Assembly (NCBI RefSeq): GCF_026241095.1
Contig: NZ_JAPFGB010000027.1
Span: 1-64,000, forward strand
DNA from: Saccharopolyspora sp. NFXS83
GTDB taxonomy: Bacteria; Actinomycetota; Actinomycetes; Mycobacteriales; Pseudonocardiaceae
Length of the DNA: 64,000 nucleotides
Reading direction: 5' to 3'
The notes under the pieces were generated by a model. It did not search any database. It had not been told where the DNA came from and saw only the letters and a program-made list of their open reading frames with translations. Made by a program: the position numbers and the translations under genes. Shown here piece by piece: positions 43,920-54,463 of this stretch (the stretch's first letter is position 1; each line of letters starts with the position of its first letter).

Positions 43920-44927
43920 ATGTCATCACCTGGTGGGCCGGGGAACTGGGGTTCTCCGGAAAATGGGGCTTCGCCGCAACACGGCGGACACGGGGGTTCC
44001 CGGGGCGGGCACGAGGGCTGGGGCTCGGCGCAGCAACCGCAGCGGTTCGGGCAGCAGCCGTACCAAGGCGGCATGCAGTACCAGGGTTTCGGCACGTTCC
44101 AGCAACCCCAGCAATCCCAGCACCCCCAGCAGGGCCAACATTCCCCGCAGGGCCAGTGGGCGCAGCAGGGCTTCGGCCCGCCGCCACCGCCGAAGCGCAA
44201 CCGCGGCCCGTTGATCGCGGCGGTGGCCGCGGGGGCCGTCGTGGTCGTCGCGCTGGTGACCGCGGTGGCCGTCGCGAGCTCGCGGGGCGAGGAGCGCGCC
44301 GGGCCCGAACCGCTGCCCGCGCCCACCTCGGATTCCCCTCCGCCGCCCACTTCCGAGCGGACCTCGACCGCCGCCGCACCGCCTCCGGAAGCGGTGGTCC
44401 CGGGCTGGCAGGCGGTGCCCGTGCCGAATCGGCACGCCGTGTACGACGCCCCGCTGGAGTGGGAGTTGGAGACTCCGGACAACGTCGTCGGCTTCGGCGC
44501 CCTGGACGATGCGGTGACCATGACCGGCGTCGCTGTGTACCAGGAGGACTTCTGCGCGGAGGTCCGCGGCAGCTACCGCGCGATCGCCGGGGCCACCGCG
44601 CGTCGCGGGCCGGATGACGCCGCGGTCGCCACCGACACGGCGCGCAAGTTCGCCGAGCTCGCCTACGGCCCGGACGCGCGGATCGAGCTCTCCCCCGTGC
44701 AGCCGGTGCAGCTGGCAGGCGGCATCCCCGCGAGCAAGGTCGTCGCCACGGTCTTCCCCGCTCCCGGCCCGTGCGGTTCTCCCAGCGTGCTGATCAACAC
44801 GCTCGCCACCAACGGCGACGGGGAGAGCTCGGTGGTGCACATCGCCGGCGCCGACCAGGGCGTTCCCGGCGCCATCCCCCCGGAGGTCCTGGACCGCCTG
44901 ACTGCGTCCCTGCGCCCCGCGGGCTGA
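43920..44927 (+). CDS. Single-pass envelope protein with Gln/Pro/Gly-rich cytoplasmic tail
   Basis: 335 residues. About 95 Gly/Gln/Pro-rich residues end in a proline run and a basic stop ([10 protein letters not shown]). One transmembrane helix follows (about 98-119), then a Pro/Thr/Ser-rich linker and an extracytoplasmic domain (about 155-330) with a few Cys residues. The layout is common among actinobacterial membrane-anchored proteins of unknown function. No catalytic motif is seen. It lies close to the DUF2567 and aftA genes. Confidence 0.75.
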   Translation: MSSPGGPGNWGSPENGASPQHGGHGGSRGGHEGWGSAQQPQRFGQQPYQGGMQYQGFGTFQQPQQSQHPQQGQHSPQGQWAQQGFGPPPPPKRNRGPLIAAVAAGAVVVVALVTAVAVASSRGEERAGPEPLPAPTSDSPPPPTSERTSTAAAPPPEAVVPGWQAVPVPNRHAVYDAPLEWELETPDNVVGFGALDDAVTMTGVAVYQEDFCAEVRGSYRAIAGATARRGPDDAAVATDTARKFAELAYGPDARIELSPVQPVQLAGGIPASKVVATVFPAPGPCGSPSVLINTLATNGDGESSVVHIAGADQGVPGAIPPEVLDRLTASLRPAG

Positions 44928-44943
44928 TCGCGGCGGCCTGCCT

Positions 44944-45534
44944 TCAGCTGCGTCGTCCGAGGTCGTCGAAGCCGTTCCAGGAGGCGGCCAGGCCGTAGCC
45001 CAGCGCCATCGCCATGGGCTGGACGACGATGGCCCACCCGGTGGGTGCTTCCGGGGGCACGGTGAGGGTGTCGCCGACGGTGAGCCCGGTCGGCCACGGG
45101 TAGAGCTCAGCGGCGAAGGTCGTGCCCATCCGGATCGCCAGCCAGGACGACACGAGCGATCCGAGCACGGCGGCCACCAGCAGCACCGGCCCGCGGCGGC
45201 GGCGGAAGGTCCACAGCACGGCGGCCGTGACGAGTCCGGTCGCGAAGGCGACGAGCAGGAACATCGCGAGGGCGTCGAAGCTGTGGTAGCTCTCCACGAT
45301 CTGCGCGGGCACCGGCGTGCCCGCGCGGCCGAGCACGCTGCCCTGCGGTGGGGCGATCCGCGACCACACCCATCCCAGCGGCAACCCGAGCAACGCCACG
45401 AGCGACAGGGTGCTCAGCGCGGGCAGCAGGTCCGTCCGCACCAGGACGCGCGTCCCCCGGGGGGCTCGCTCGGACGGCCGCACCGGCTCGGTGGGTTCGG
45501 GTGTTTCGCTGGTCTCGACCGCTCCTGGTGGCAA
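44944..45534 (-). CDS. DUF2567-like integral membrane protein
   Basis: A 196-residue protein with a short acidic, Pro-rich N-terminus and about four hydrophobic segments. PLGWVWSRIAPPQG, ESYHSFDALAMFLL and LYPWPTG resemble the actinobacterial DUF2567 family. TTG at 45534 is preferred because GGAGGGG lies six bases in front; the longer frame would run into the divergent aftA promoter. Function unknown. It is convergent with the envelope protein gene and divergent from aftA. Confidence 0.7.
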   Translation of the reverse strand: MPPGAVETSETPEPTEPVRPSERAPRGTRVLVRTDLLPALSTLSLVALLGLPLGWVWSRIAPPQGSVLGRAGTPVPAQIVESYHSFDALAMFLLVAFATGLVTAAVLWTFRRRRGPVLLVAAVLGSLVSSWLAIRMGTTFAAELYPWPTGLTVGDTLTVPPEAPTGWAIVVQPMAMALGYGLAASWNGFDDLGRRS

Positions 45535-45682
45535 CAGCCGCCCCTCCTGTCGTGGTGTGGCAAGCGCTGAGCACCCTAGCGGGTGATCGTCGGCACCCGG
45601 CCAGGCGCGGCGCGGGCGCCCGGCGGGCATCCTCTATTCTGCGCGGGCGCCCTGTCCCCCACCGCCGAAGGACCGAAATCAC

Positions 45683-47707
45683 GTGGCGGGAACCTTGCCG
45701 AGTCCGGTGTTGACCGGACCCCGACCGATCGATGCACCGCGCCAGGATTCGGCTGTGCGACTTCCACTGCGCAGCGCGGTTTCCGAGTTGCTCGCGGGTT
45801 CGGCGGTCGCCGCGGTGATCAGCCTCGCCCTGCAGTTCGCGGTGGCACGACTGGGCATCAGCGAACCGAGCTTCGCGCCGGAGGCCTTGGCCTCGCTCGG
45901 CGCGGGCCTGGTGCTGTTGATCACGTTCGGCCTGCTGGCGTTCGGCCGCCACCGCTTCCCGCGGCCGGTGCGGCTCGCCGGGACGTGGGCGGCGTTGTCG
46001 ACGTTCACGACGCTGGCGTTGGCGATCCCGCTGCAGGCGACCCGGTACTACTTCGGCGGTTCGTCCACCGACAACGGCTTCCGCTTGCAGTACATGACGC
46101 GGATGGCGTCCACGTGGGGCTTGTCGGACATGAACTACGCGGACACCGCCCCGTACTACCCCGGTGGGTGGTTCTGGCTGGGCGGCAGGTTCGCGAACCT
46201 GCTGGGCTGGGAGGGCTGGGCGGCCTACAAGCCCTACGCGTTGATCTGGGTGGCGGTGACGAGCGTCGTCGCGTTCACGTTGTGGAGCGTCGTGGTGCGG
46301 CGGCGCCTGGCCTTGCTGGCCGCGGTGGTGACGTCGCTGGCGGGGATGCTGCACGGCATCGAGGAGCCCTACGCGTGGCCGTCGGCGGCGTGGCTGGCTC
46401 CGATCGCGGTGCTGACCTGGCACGCGATGCGGCGCGAGCAGCGGGCACCGCGCTGGACGTTGATCTGCATCGGCGGCTACGTCGGTTTCGCCGCGATCAC
46501 CTACACGCTGCACTTCGGGTTCGCGGTGCTGCTGATCGTGGCGATGGCCGTGGTGGCGGGCGTGTCCCGGGTGCGCCGCGGCGCGGCCGGGTGGGCGACG
46601 GTGCGGCGCATGTTCCTGCGGTTGCTGCCGATCGGCATCGTCAGCGCCGTCATCTCGTTGCTGGTGTGGGCTCCGTACGTGCTGGCCACGCACGTCTTCA
46701 CCGACAACCCGCGGAGCGCGGCGCTGCACTACCTGCCGGAGGACGGTTCGTTCCTGCCGGTGCCGATGACGGACGCGAGCGTGTTCGGGGCGTTGTGCCT
46801 GGCCGGGTTCGCCTGGTTGATCTTGCGCGCGCGCAGCAGCGAGGTCGCCGGCGCGATGCTCACCTTGGTGATCGCGATCTACGCCTGGTTCGGCTTGTCC
46901 ACGCTGGCGCTGGTGGCGAAGACGACGTTGCTGGCGTTCCGGCTCAATGTGATCTTGGGCGTGGTGCTGGCGGTGGCCGGGGTCTTCGCCCTGCTGGAGT
47001 TCATCGGGTGGCTCCGGGAACGCGTGGACGTCGGCTACGCGGCGCGGATCACGACGCTGTCGTGCGCGCTGGGGCTGCTGGGCGCGATCACGTTGGCCCA
47101 GGGCGCCATCGGGACCGCGCTGGCGACCTCCACGGAGCAGGCCTACGAGGACTACTACCCGACCGGAGACAACGCGAAGGGCGCGCGCGATCCGGAGAAG
47201 ACCGGTTCGTGGGCCGACGACGTCTACCGCGAGATCTCGCGGCTCACCGGCCGCCCGCCGGAGCGGGACCTGCTGCTGAGCACCGACTACAAGCTGATGT
47301 CGTTCCGCCCGTACTGGGGTTTCCAGCAGGAGACCCCGCACTACGCGAACCCGCTTGCCGACTACGACGAGCGCGCCGCGGAGATCGAGCGGTGGACGAA
47401 GGCGCGCACCGCCCCGGAACTGGTGGACATGTTGCGGCGCACCGAGTTCTCCGCGCCGAACGTGTTCGTGCTGCGCAACCCGGCGAGCCCGGTGGCGTCC
47501 GAGGCGGATCGGGAGCGCGCCGCGGACCCGTCGGACGAGAACGCGGGGAAGCTGGCGTTGAACTTGAAGGGCGACGCGTTCCCGCAGTTGCCCAACGTCC
47601 GGGACTACGACGTGCACTTCGACCCGGCGGTGTTCGACGGCCCGCAGTTCGAGCGCCGCGACGTCGGCCCGTACACGATCATCGCGGTGCGCGAGGACCT
47701 GCGCTGA
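45683..47707 (+). CDS. aftA: Galactan 5-O-arabinofuranosyltransferase AftA-like (GT85)
   Basis: A 674-residue GT-C type glycosyltransferase with about 11-13 membrane helices and a C-terminal extracytoplasmic domain (about 480-674). AftA primes arabinan on the galactan of arabinogalactan using decaprenyl-phosphoarabinose. The acidic segment GGSSTDNGFRLQYMTR in the first large periplasmic loop, YYPGGWFWLGGR and EEPYAWPSAAWLAP are typical. The size fits the family (Mycobacterium AftA is slightly shorter). GTG at 45683 is the start. Its presence indicates an arabinogalactan wall, the usual acceptor for mycolates, which bears on the lipid locus at 8.5-19.5 kb. Confidence 0.88.
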   Translation: MAGTLPSPVLTGPRPIDAPRQDSAVRLPLRSAVSELLAGSAVAAVISLALQFAVARLGISEPSFAPEALASLGAGLVLLITFGLLAFGRHRFPRPVRLAGTWAALSTFTTLALAIPLQATRYYFGGSSTDNGFRLQYMTRMASTWGLSDMNYADTAPYYPGGWFWLGGRFANLLGWEGWAAYKPYALIWVAVTSVVAFTLWSVVVRRRLALLAAVVTSLAGMLHGIEEPYAWPSAAWLAPIAVLTWHAMRREQRAPRWTLICIGGYVGFAAITYTLHFGFAVLLIVAMAVVAGVSRVRRGAAGWATVRRMFLRLLPIGIVSAVISLLVWAPYVLATHVFTDNPRSAALHYLPEDGSFLPVPMTDASVFGALCLAGFAWLILRARSSEVAGAMLTLVIAIYAWFGLSTLALVAKTTLLAFRLNVILGVVLAVAGVFALLEFIGWLRERVDVGYAARITTLSCALGLLGAITLAQGAIGTALATSTEQAYEDYYPTGDNAKGARDPEKTGSWADDVYREISRLTGRPPERDLLLSTDYKLMSFRPYWGFQQETPHYANPLADYDERAAEIERWTKARTAPELVDMLRRTEFSAPNVFVLRNPASPVASEADRERAADPSDENAGKLALNLKGDAFPQLPNVRDYDVHFDPAVFDGPQFERRDVGPYTIIAVREDLR

Positions 47708-47730
47708 GCAGTCCCCGCGGCGGCGGCCCG

Positions 47731-47767
47731 TGGTCTTGGTCAGAGGCGAAGCCGCTGACCAAGACCA
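47731..47767 (+). terminator. Hairpin after aftA
   Basis: TGGTCTTGGTCA (47731-47742) pairs perfectly with TGACCAAGACCA (47756-47767) across a 13-base loop, 23 bases past the aftA stop. Probably a terminator; no T-run. Confidence 0.6.
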
Positions 47768-47794
47768 GCTAGAGCAACCGGCACCGCCGCGGGT

Positions 47795-47872
47795 AGCGGT
47801 TTCCTCGCGAGGGCGGCTTTTCCCTCGTGGCTCCGCCACGAGGGAGGAAAATCCCGCCGCGAGGAAACCGCT
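47795..47872. repeat. Long inverted repeat, copy B of the dispersed palindromic element
   Basis: Outer arms (47795-47809 and 47858-47872, AGCGGTTTCCTCGCG and its complement) enclose the perfect inner palindrome CCCTCGTGGC-TCC-GCCACGAGGG (47822-47844). Read on the minus strand it aligns along its whole length with copy A at 8-92, including flanking CCTCAGC and ACCCGCGG. The arm bases differ between copies, but each copy still pairs with itself. It lies between the convergent aftA and P450 genes. Confidence 0.75.
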
Positions 47873-47911
47873 GAGGTCCGCCACCCGACCACCTACGCGG
47901 GTCCTGGCAGT

Positions 47912-49132
47912 TCACTTAAGCCGGATCGGCAGGTTTTCGAGCCCGTGCACGAGCGTGCTGGGCCGCCAGCGCAGTTCGGCGGGGTCCACGGCGAGGCTCA
48001 GGTCGGGGAACCGCTCCAGCAGCCGCCGCACCGCGATCCGCGCTTCGAGCCGGGCCAGGGACGCACCCAGGCAGAAGTGGATGCCGTGGCCGAATCCGAG
48101 GTGGCCGGTCGCGGAGCGCGCCGGGTCGAATTCCGCCGCGCGTTCGAAGCGCCGCTCGTCGCGGTTGGCCGAGCCGAGGGCCACCAGCACCAGTTCACCG
48201 GCGGGGAGCTCCACCTCGCCGAGCTGCACGGCCTCGGCGGTGTAGCGCATCGTCGCCAGGTTGACGGGGCTCTCGTGCCGCAGGGTCTCTTCGATCGCGT
48301 CGTCGACGAGGTTCGGGTCGGCCCGGACCTCGGCGAGCCGTTCCGGGTTGCGCAGCAGGTCGTAGACGCAGTTCCCGATCAGGTTCACGGTGGTCTCGTG
48401 CCCGGCGACCAGCAGCAGGAACACCATCGAGATCAGTTCGGGTTCGGTGAGCCGGTCTTCGCCGTCGGCGACTTCGATCAGCGCGCTGATCAGGTCGTCG
48501 CCCGGTGCCACGCGCTTGCGGGCGACCAGTTCCGCGATGTACTCGCCGATGCTGCGTCCGGCGGAGTTCACCGAGTCGGCGTCCACGCCGTTGATCAGCG
48601 CGGTGGTCCACTGCTTGAAGTCGTCGTGGCGGTCCTCCTCCACGCCGAGCATCTCGGAGATCACCGTGATGGGCAGCGGGAAGGCGAACTGGTCCAGCAA
48701 TTCGACTTCGGAGGTTCCCGCGAGGCCGTCGATCAGCCCTGCGGTGATCTCTTCGATGCGCGGCCGGAGGTCCTCGACCCGGCGCGGCGTGAAGCCTTTG
48801 AGGACCAGTTTCCGCAGCCGGGTGTGGTCCGGCGGGTCGGTGTTGAGCAGGTGCGATTGGAGGTCGTCGACGTATTCGACCCGGTGCGCGCCGGGGGCGA
48901 CTTGGGAGTCGATGGCCTTCTTGATGCCTTCGACGCCCTTGCTGAGCCCGGGGTGGGACAGCGCCTGCCGGGCTTCGGCGTAGCGGGTGACCACCCACAC
49001 GGGAATGCCTGCGCGGCTGAGGACGCGCCGGGCCGGTGCTTCGGCCCGCAGTCTGGCGTACTTCACGTACGGGTCCTGCATGAACGCGTCGTCGAGGACG
49101 GGCAGGCCGGAGTTGTCCGTGGTGGCGGGCAT
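47912..49132 (-). CDS. Cytochrome P450 (CYP107-like)
   Basis: A 406-residue soluble bacterial P450. LLVAGHETTVNL is the oxygen-binding I-helix, ETLRHESP carries the ExxR pair, and FGHGIHFCLGASLAR holds the heme-ligating cysteine. It needs external ferredoxin and reductase, absent here. The overall form (TDPPDHTRLRKLV, the CYP107-like I-helix) suggests a monooxygenase of macrolide or xenobiotic type, but the substrate is open. ATG at 49132 is chosen; GGGGAAG lies just before it. It stands alone between palindromic copy B and dnaE. Confidence 0.93.
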   Translation of the reverse strand: MPATTDNSGLPVLDDAFMQDPYVKYARLRAEAPARRVLSRAGIPVWVVTRYAEARQALSHPGLSKGVEGIKKAIDSQVAPGAHRVEYVDDLQSHLLNTDPPDHTRLRKLVLKGFTPRRVEDLRPRIEEITAGLIDGLAGTSEVELLDQFAFPLPITVISEMLGVEEDRHDDFKQWTTALINGVDADSVNSAGRSIGEYIAELVARKRVAPGDDLISALIEVADGEDRLTEPELISMVFLLLVAGHETTVNLIGNCVYDLLRNPERLAEVRADPNLVDDAIEETLRHESPVNLATMRYTAEAVQLGEVELPAGELVLVALGSANRDERRFERAAEFDPARSATGHLGFGHGIHFCLGASLARLEARIAVRRLLERFPDLSLAVDPAELRWRPSTLVHGLENLPIRLK

Positions 49133-49266
49133 CGCTTCCCCTCGGGTCTGAGGCTGTCGCGGGCAAGTCAACTCGTTCCGCGCTGAGAGATCCCTCAGAT
49201 TCCGCAGCGGGCGCGTGCGGACCTTCCGCGCACATTCCGGTCGAACCGCCCGAACAGGACGAAGAA

Positions 49267-49293
49267 GGGGCCGCCCGGCGCGCGGACGGCCCC
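49267..49293 (-). terminator. Hairpin after dnaE
   Basis: GGGGCCG pairs with CGGCCCC in the 14-41 bases after the dnaE stop. On the minus strand the hairpin is followed by a pyrimidine-rich TTCTTC stretch. Confidence 0.55.
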
Positions 49294-49307
49294 TCGGTCC
49301 ACCCCGG

Positions 49308-52300
49308 TCAGAACGCTTCGAAGCATCCCGCGCCGAGCAGGCCCTTGAGCTCTCCCTGCAGACCGCTCTCCGTGGACACGAAGTAGTCGCTGGACAGCGC
49401 CAGCCGCGTCACCCCGCGCGGTCCGCTGAGCTTCACGTGCACGGGGACGTCGCCGGTGTGCGCCCGCAGGGTGCGCTTGAGCTCCCCGACCAGGGACTTG
49501 TCCACCCTGCTGGCCGGGACCTTGATCACGAACGCGGGGCTGGTGCCGGGGTCGGTCTCGGCGGCGGAGATGTCGACCGGCAGCGCGTCGGAGGCGAAGA
49601 CGCTGATCGCGCCCTCCCGCTCGTTGATGCGCCCCTTGACCGCGATGGCGGTGTCCTCCACCAGGCAGTCCGCGAACATCTCGTAGGACTTGGGGAAGAA
49701 CAGCACTTCCACGCTGGCATCGAGGTCTTCGAGGGTGACGATCGCCCAGGGGCTGCCGTTCTTGTTGATGCGCCGCTGGATCCCCGAGATCATCCCGGCG
49801 ATCTTGCACTGGTCCTTGCCGTCCCCGGAGCTCTGCCGCTCACCGCCGACGAGGTGGGCGATGCCGGTGTCCTGGTACGGCGCGAGCAGCCGCTCGGCCC
49901 CGTCCAGCGGGTGCGCGGAGACGTAGAGGCCGAGCATTTCCCGTTCGTAGGCCAGCAGTTGCTTGCGCGGCCACTCCTCGGGGGTGAACTGCAGGTGCGC
50001 CAGCGGCGACGAGTCCTCGGCGGCCTCGTCGTCGGAGCCGCCGCCGAACAGGTCGAACTGCCCGAGCGCTTCCTGCCGCTTGAGCCCGATCACCGCGTCG
50101 ACGGCGGCTTCGTGGTGCTGCGCCAGCGACATCCGGGTGTGCCCGAGCGAGTCGAACGCGCCCGCCTTGATCAGCGATTCGATGACCCGCTTGTTGCAGG
50201 CCACCGTCTCGGACTTGTCGAGGAAGTCGGTGAACGAGGTGTAGCGGCTCTTCTCCTCGCGGACCTTGCAGATGGAGGCGACGACGTTGGAACCGACGTT
50301 GCGGATCGCGGTGAGCCCGAAGCGGATGTCGGAGCCGACGGCGGTGAAGTTGTTGCGGGAGTCGTTGACGTCCGGCGAGAGCACCTTCACGCCCATGCGG
50401 CGGCATTCGGCGAGGTACACGGCCATCTTGTCCTTGTTGTCACCGTTGGAGGTGAGCAGCGCCGCCATGTACTCGGCCGGGTAGTTCGCCTTCAGGTACG
50501 CCGTCCAGTACGCCACGAGGGCGTAGCCGGCCGCGTGCGACTTGTTGAAGGCGTACCCGGCGAAGGGCAGGACCGTGGACCACAGCTTGTCGATGGCCTC
50601 GTCGCTGAACCCCATGCCGAGCATGCCGTCGCGGAAGCCCTCGAACTCCTGGTCCAGCACGGACTTCTTCTTCTTGCCCATGGCGCGGCGCAGGATGTCG
50701 GCTCGCCCGAGGCTGTACCCGGCGACCTTCTGCGCGATCGCCATGATCTGTTCCTGGTAGACGATCAGGCCGTAGGTCTCGGCGAGGATGTCCTTGAGCG
50801 GCTCTTCGAGCTCCGGGTGGATCGGTTCGACGGGCTTCTTGCCGTTCTTGCGGTCGGCGTAGTCGAGGTGCGCGTTGACCTCCATCGGGCCCGGCCGGTA
50901 CAGCGCGTTGGCCGCGACGACGTCGCCGAACTCGGTGGGCTGCATGCGCTTGAGCAGTTCCCGCATGCCGCCGCCTTCGAGCTGGAACACGCCCAGGCTC
51001 TCGCCGCGCGCCAGCAGCTCGTAGGTGGCCTTGTCGTCGAGCCCGAGGGTGGAGAGGTCGATCTCCAGGTCGTGGTTGGTCTTCACCGATTCCAGGGCGT
51101 CGCCGAGGATCGTGAGGTTCGACAGCCCCAGGAAGTCCATCTTCAGCAGGCCGATGGCCTCGCACGACGGGTAGTCCCAGCCGGTGATCACGGAGCCGTC
51201 GTCGCGCTGCCACAGCGGGACGGTGCCCAGCAGGTCCTGGGAGGACAGGATGACCGCGCAGGCGTGCACGCCCGCGTTGCGGATCAGGCCTTCCAGTCCG
51301 CGCGCGGTGTCGAAGATCTGCGAGACGGCCTGGTCGGTCTCGATGAGGCTGCGCACCTCGGAGGCTTCGGCGTAGCGCTCGTGCTGCGGGTCGACGATGC
51401 CCGACAGCGGGATGTCCTTGGCGGCGATCGGCGGCGGCAGCGCCTTGGAGATCTTGTCCGCGATCGCGAAGCCGGGCTGGCCGTGGTGCACCCGCGCGGA
51501 GTCCTTGATCGCCGCCTTCGTCTTGATCTTGCCGAAGGTGATGACCTGGGCGACCTTGCCGCGGCCGTACTTGTCGATGGCGTACTGCAGCACCTCGTCG
51601 CGGCGCCGGTCGTCGAAGTCGAGGTCGATGTCCGGCGGGGAGTCGCGCTCCGGGTTCAGGAACCGCTCGAAGATCAGCCCGTGTTCCAGCGGGTCCAGGT
51701 TCGTGATGTGCAGGATGTAGGCCAGCAGCGAGCCCGCGGCCGAACCACGGCCCGGCCCGACGTGGATGCCCTGCGACTTCGCCCACCGGGTCACGTCACC
51801 GACGACGAGGAAGTACGCGCAGTAGCCCTTCTTGTCCAGCACGTCGAGTTCGACGTCGACCCGGTCCAGCACGTCCTGGCTGGGCCCGTCCGGGTAGCGG
51901 CTGGGCAGGAATTCCTCGACCTCGGCGCGCAGCTGCTCCAGCTCGGATTGGCCGCCTTCCACGGTGACGCGCGGCATCCGGTCCTGGAAGCTCCACACGT
52001 CCTCGTAGGACTCGACCATCTCCGCGACCAGCAGCGTGTTGTCCGCGGCGCCGGGGACCTCCTCGTCCCAGTACTGCCGCATCTCTTCGGCGGACTTGAG
52101 GTAGTAGCCGTCGCCGTCGAACTTGAACCGGCTGGAGTCGCTGAGCGTCTTGCCGGACTGCACGCACAGCAGCGCGCCGTGCGACTCGGACTGGTCGGCG
52201 GTCACGTAGTGGCTGTCGTTGGTCGCCAGCGGCTTCAGGTTCAGCTCACCAGCGATCTTGAGCAGGTTCTCCCGCACCGAGCGTTCGATGGGCAGCCCGT

Positions 52301-52898
52301 GGTCCATCAGCTCGAGGAAGAAGTTCTCCGCGCCGAAGATGTCCTTGTAGTCGGAGGCGGCCTGCAGCGCCTCCTTGTACTGCCGCAGCCGCAGCCGGGT
52401 CTGCACCTCGCCGGACGGGCAGCCGGTGGTCGCGATGATCCCCTCGGCGAACTCGGCGATCAGCTCCCGGTCCATCCGCGGCTTGCGGTACTGGCCTTCC
52501 ATGCTGGCGCGGCTGGAGAGCGTGAACAGGTTGCGCAGCCCGGTCGCGTTGCGCGCCACCATCGTCATGTGCGTGTAGGCGCCGGCACCGGAGACGTCAC
52601 CGCCCTCGCCGTACTCGTCGGTGCCGCGCTGCTTGGCCTCGCCCCAGAACACCGGTTTCTTGTGGTAGCGGCTGTTCGGCGCGATGTAGGCCTCGATGCC
52701 GATGATCGGCTTGATGCCGGTCTTCTTCGCCTGCTGGTAGAACTCGTCGGCCCCGAACATGTTGCCGTGGTCGGTCATGCCCACCGCGGGCATTTCGAGC
52801 CGCTTCGCCTCCTCGAACAGCGGGGCGACCTTCGCCGCACCGTCGAGCATCGAGTACTCGGTGTGCACGTGGAGATGAACGAAGGGATCGACGGGCAC
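49308..52898 (-). CDS. dnaE: DNA polymerase III alpha subunit DnaE1
   Basis: 1196 residues. An N-terminal PHP domain (about 5-270) is followed by the polymerase palm (catalytic [15 protein letters not shown], about residue 415), fingers, a helix-hairpin-helix and a C-terminal OB fold (about 1000-1110). The PHP metal ligands of the proofreading exonuclease known from Mycobacterium DnaE1 are visible: His10, His12, Asp19, His44, Glu69, plus later Cys and Asp/His, so intrinsic proofreading is likely. GTG at 52898 is used because GGAGGA lies six to seven bases upstream. It is the essential replicative polymerase. Confidence 0.97.
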   Translation of the reverse strand: MPVDPFVHLHVHTEYSMLDGAAKVAPLFEEAKRLEMPAVGMTDHGNMFGADEFYQQAKKTGIKPIIGIEAYIAPNSRYHKKPVFWGEAKQRGTDEYGEGGDVSGAGAYTHMTMVARNATGLRNLFTLSSRASMEGQYRKPRMDRELIAEFAEGIIATTGCPSGEVQTRLRLRQYKEALQAASDYKDIFGAENFFLELMDHGLPIERSVRENLLKIAGELNLKPLATNDSHYVTADQSESHGALLCVQSGKTLSDSSRFKFDGDGYYLKSAEEMRQYWDEEVPGAADNTLLVAEMVESYEDVWSFQDRMPRVTVEGGQSELEQLRAEVEEFLPSRYPDGPSQDVLDRVDVELDVLDKKGYCAYFLVVGDVTRWAKSQGIHVGPGRGSAAGSLLAYILHITNLDPLEHGLIFERFLNPERDSPPDIDLDFDDRRRDEVLQYAIDKYGRGKVAQVITFGKIKTKAAIKDSARVHHGQPGFAIADKISKALPPPIAAKDIPLSGIVDPQHERYAEASEVRSLIETDQAVSQIFDTARGLEGLIRNAGVHACAVILSSQDLLGTVPLWQRDDGSVITGWDYPSCEAIGLLKMDFLGLSNLTILGDALESVKTNHDLEIDLSTLGLDDKATYELLARGESLGVFQLEGGGMRELLKRMQPTEFGDVVAANALYRPGPMEVNAHLDYADRKNGKKPVEPIHPELEEPLKDILAETYGLIVYQEQIMAIAQKVAGYSLGRADILRRAMGKKKKSVLDQEFEGFRDGMLGMGFSDEAIDKLWSTVLPFAGYAFNKSHAAGYALVAYWTAYLKANYPAEYMAALLTSNGDNKDKMAVYLAECRRMGVKVLSPDVNDSRNNFTAVGSDIRFGLTAIRNVGSNVVASICKVREEKSRYTSFTDFLDKSETVACNKRVIESLIKAGAFDSLGHTRMSLAQHHEAAVDAVIGLKRQEALGQFDLFGGGSDDEAAEDSSPLAHLQFTPEEWPRKQLLAYEREMLGLYVSAHPLDGAERLLAPYQDTGIAHLVGGERQSSGDGKDQCKIAGMISGIQRRINKNGSPWAIVTLEDLDASVEVLFFPKSYEMFADCLVEDTAIAVKGRINEREGAISVFASDALPVDISAAETDPGTSPAFVIKVPASRVDKSLVGELKRTLRAHTGDVPVHVKLSGPRGVTRLALSSDYFVSTESGLQGELKGLLGAGCFEAF

Positions 52899-53249
52899 GG
52901 GGCATCCTCCTGCGCGATCGGCCGGAACGAGCGCGGACCGTTTCGGCGGCGTCTCCTGGGCGCGGGCGCGCGAACCGGCCGGGAGAACCGGTCTCGGATC
53001 GCGGGTGCGCGACACCGGTCGGAACGACGGTGCGTGAACCACAGGGGACGGCCGCGGCGGTGCCGGACCGAGACAGCCTAACGCCAGGGCGGGATCAACT
53101 CGGCGACCCTCCCTGGCGTGCCGCGGATCGACTCCGGGCGTGATCGATCCCGAATGCGACGAGCTCGACGGACGGTCCTCGCGAGATCCCGCGCCGAACT
53201 CTCCGCCCTTGCGGACGGTGATCGATCCGAGGGGGTAGCGTGGCTTGCC
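52899..53249. other. Divergent intergenic region dnaE / HTH-linker protein
   Basis: About 350 bases without a convincing gene. A TAGCGT at 53236-53241 would place a transcription start at or next to the GTG at 53250, suggesting a leaderless message for the rightward gene. The dnaE ribosome site lies at the left end. No repeats or structured RNA were seen. Confidence 0.4.
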
Positions 53250-54302
53250 GTGGCTGCACCTGATCCCGTGGACGTCCGTCTGCTGACCGCCGTCGCCGAA
53301 TCCGGCCGTGCGGCGGTGCACGAGCTCGCGGGACGGCTCGGCATGGACGTCCGGGACGTCGCCGCCCGGCTCGCGGTGTTATCCACGACCGGGCTGCCGA
53401 TGGTGGTCGGCGTGGAGTGCGATCCGGTCGGCATCCGCAACGCCGTCGCCGCCGCGAACGCCTGGACCCAGGCCAGCGGCGGCTACCCGGTGTCCGGCCC
53501 CTACCCGGTGCAGAACCAGCCCAGTGGCGGCTACCAGGTGCACGGCGGCCCGAGCGGCTCCCACAGCGGCAGGCAGCCGGGCCCGGGCGGCGCTCCCAGC
53601 GGACCGCAGCCGTTCATCCCGGCCGGGCCGCCCGCGTCGTTCGGCCAGCCGGGCCAGCAGGCTCCGCCGCCGCAACCGGCTCCGCAGCAGCCCGCGCCGC
53701 AGATGAACACGTGGGGCCCACCGGGCTCGGCCTCGTGGGCGCGGGGGGATCAGCCGTCCGCGCCGCAACCCGGACAACCCCATTCCGGGCCGCAGCAGGC
53801 GAATCCGCAGCACCCGCAGGTGGCGAACGCGAACGCGCCCACCGCGAAGACCCCCGCACCGGCCCATCCCGCGTCGGCCCGCACCGGCAAGGTCGGCGGC
53901 AAGCTCGACGTGGACGGCCTGGAGGGCGAGCGGATCACCATCCAGCTCGTGGAGGTCGTCGATCCCGCCGACTTCCTGTTCACCGCCGCCGGCTACCAGC
54001 TGCAGGAGGGCGAGCGGGCGGTGGTCGTGCACACGGAGCTGACCAACCGCAGCCCGATGCCGTTCACCTCGCTGCCGGACCTGTACCTGGTCCTGGTGGC
54101 CAAGGACGGCTCCACGGTCGGCAAGGCACCGGTGTCGTTGTCCTCCCGGCCGCCGCACCGCATCGGCGTCCCGCCGGGCGAGACCGCGGGCGGCCACACC
54201 GTCTACGTGCTCCCGGACGAGACCGAACTCTCCGCGGTCCGCTGGACTCCTCGCCCCGGTGACGAGCAGCGAACCTTGACCTGGGACATCACCGACCTCT
54301 GA
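53250..54302 (+). CDS. HTH-linker protein with C-terminal DUF4352-like beta domain
   Basis: 350 residues. The N-terminal 60 look like a winged helix ([21 protein letters not shown], then [12 protein letters not shown]). About 130 residues of Pro/Gln/Gly-rich linker follow, and a C-terminal beta-rich domain (about 215-350) with [14 protein letters not shown] and [17 protein letters not shown] recalls DUF4352/telomeric-repeat-like folds. No signal peptide or membrane helix is seen, so it is probably cytoplasmic. The GTG start has a -10-like TAGCGT nine bases before it and may be leaderless. Function unknown; the combination of a DNA-binding-like head with an immunoglobulin-like tail is unusual. 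Confidence 0.7.
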   Translation: MAAPDPVDVRLLTAVAESGRAAVHELAGRLGMDVRDVAARLAVLSTTGLPMVVGVECDPVGIRNAVAAANAWTQASGGYPVSGPYPVQNQPSGGYQVHGGPSGSHSGRQPGPGGAPSGPQPFIPAGPPASFGQPGQQAPPPQPAPQQPAPQMNTWGPPGSASWARGDQPSAPQPGQPHSGPQQANPQHPQVANANAPTAKTPAPAHPASARTGKVGGKLDVDGLEGERITIQLVEVVDPADFLFTAAGYQLQEGERAVVVHTELTNRSPMPFTSLPDLYLVLVAKDGSTVGKAPVSLSSRPPHRIGVPPGETAGGHTVYVLPDETELSAVRWTPRPGDEQRTLTWDITDL

Positions 54303-54463
54303 CGTGTCCCCGCTGCGAGCGGGCCGCCGGAGTTCCGCACCCCGGCCCCCGCCGCGGGCGAAGTCCGGGTCGCCCCGGGGTCATCCCGCACGTGTTGTTC
54401 ACTTCCGGTCTTTAGCGTCGGAGTCGCCCGGCAGCACTTCCGAGCCGACCCTGGGGATTGATC

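Noticed and set aside
49215-53081. A 1288-codon open frame antisense to dnaE
   Set aside because: Low-complexity composition, no motifs, and complete overlap with an essential gene with intact catalytic sites.
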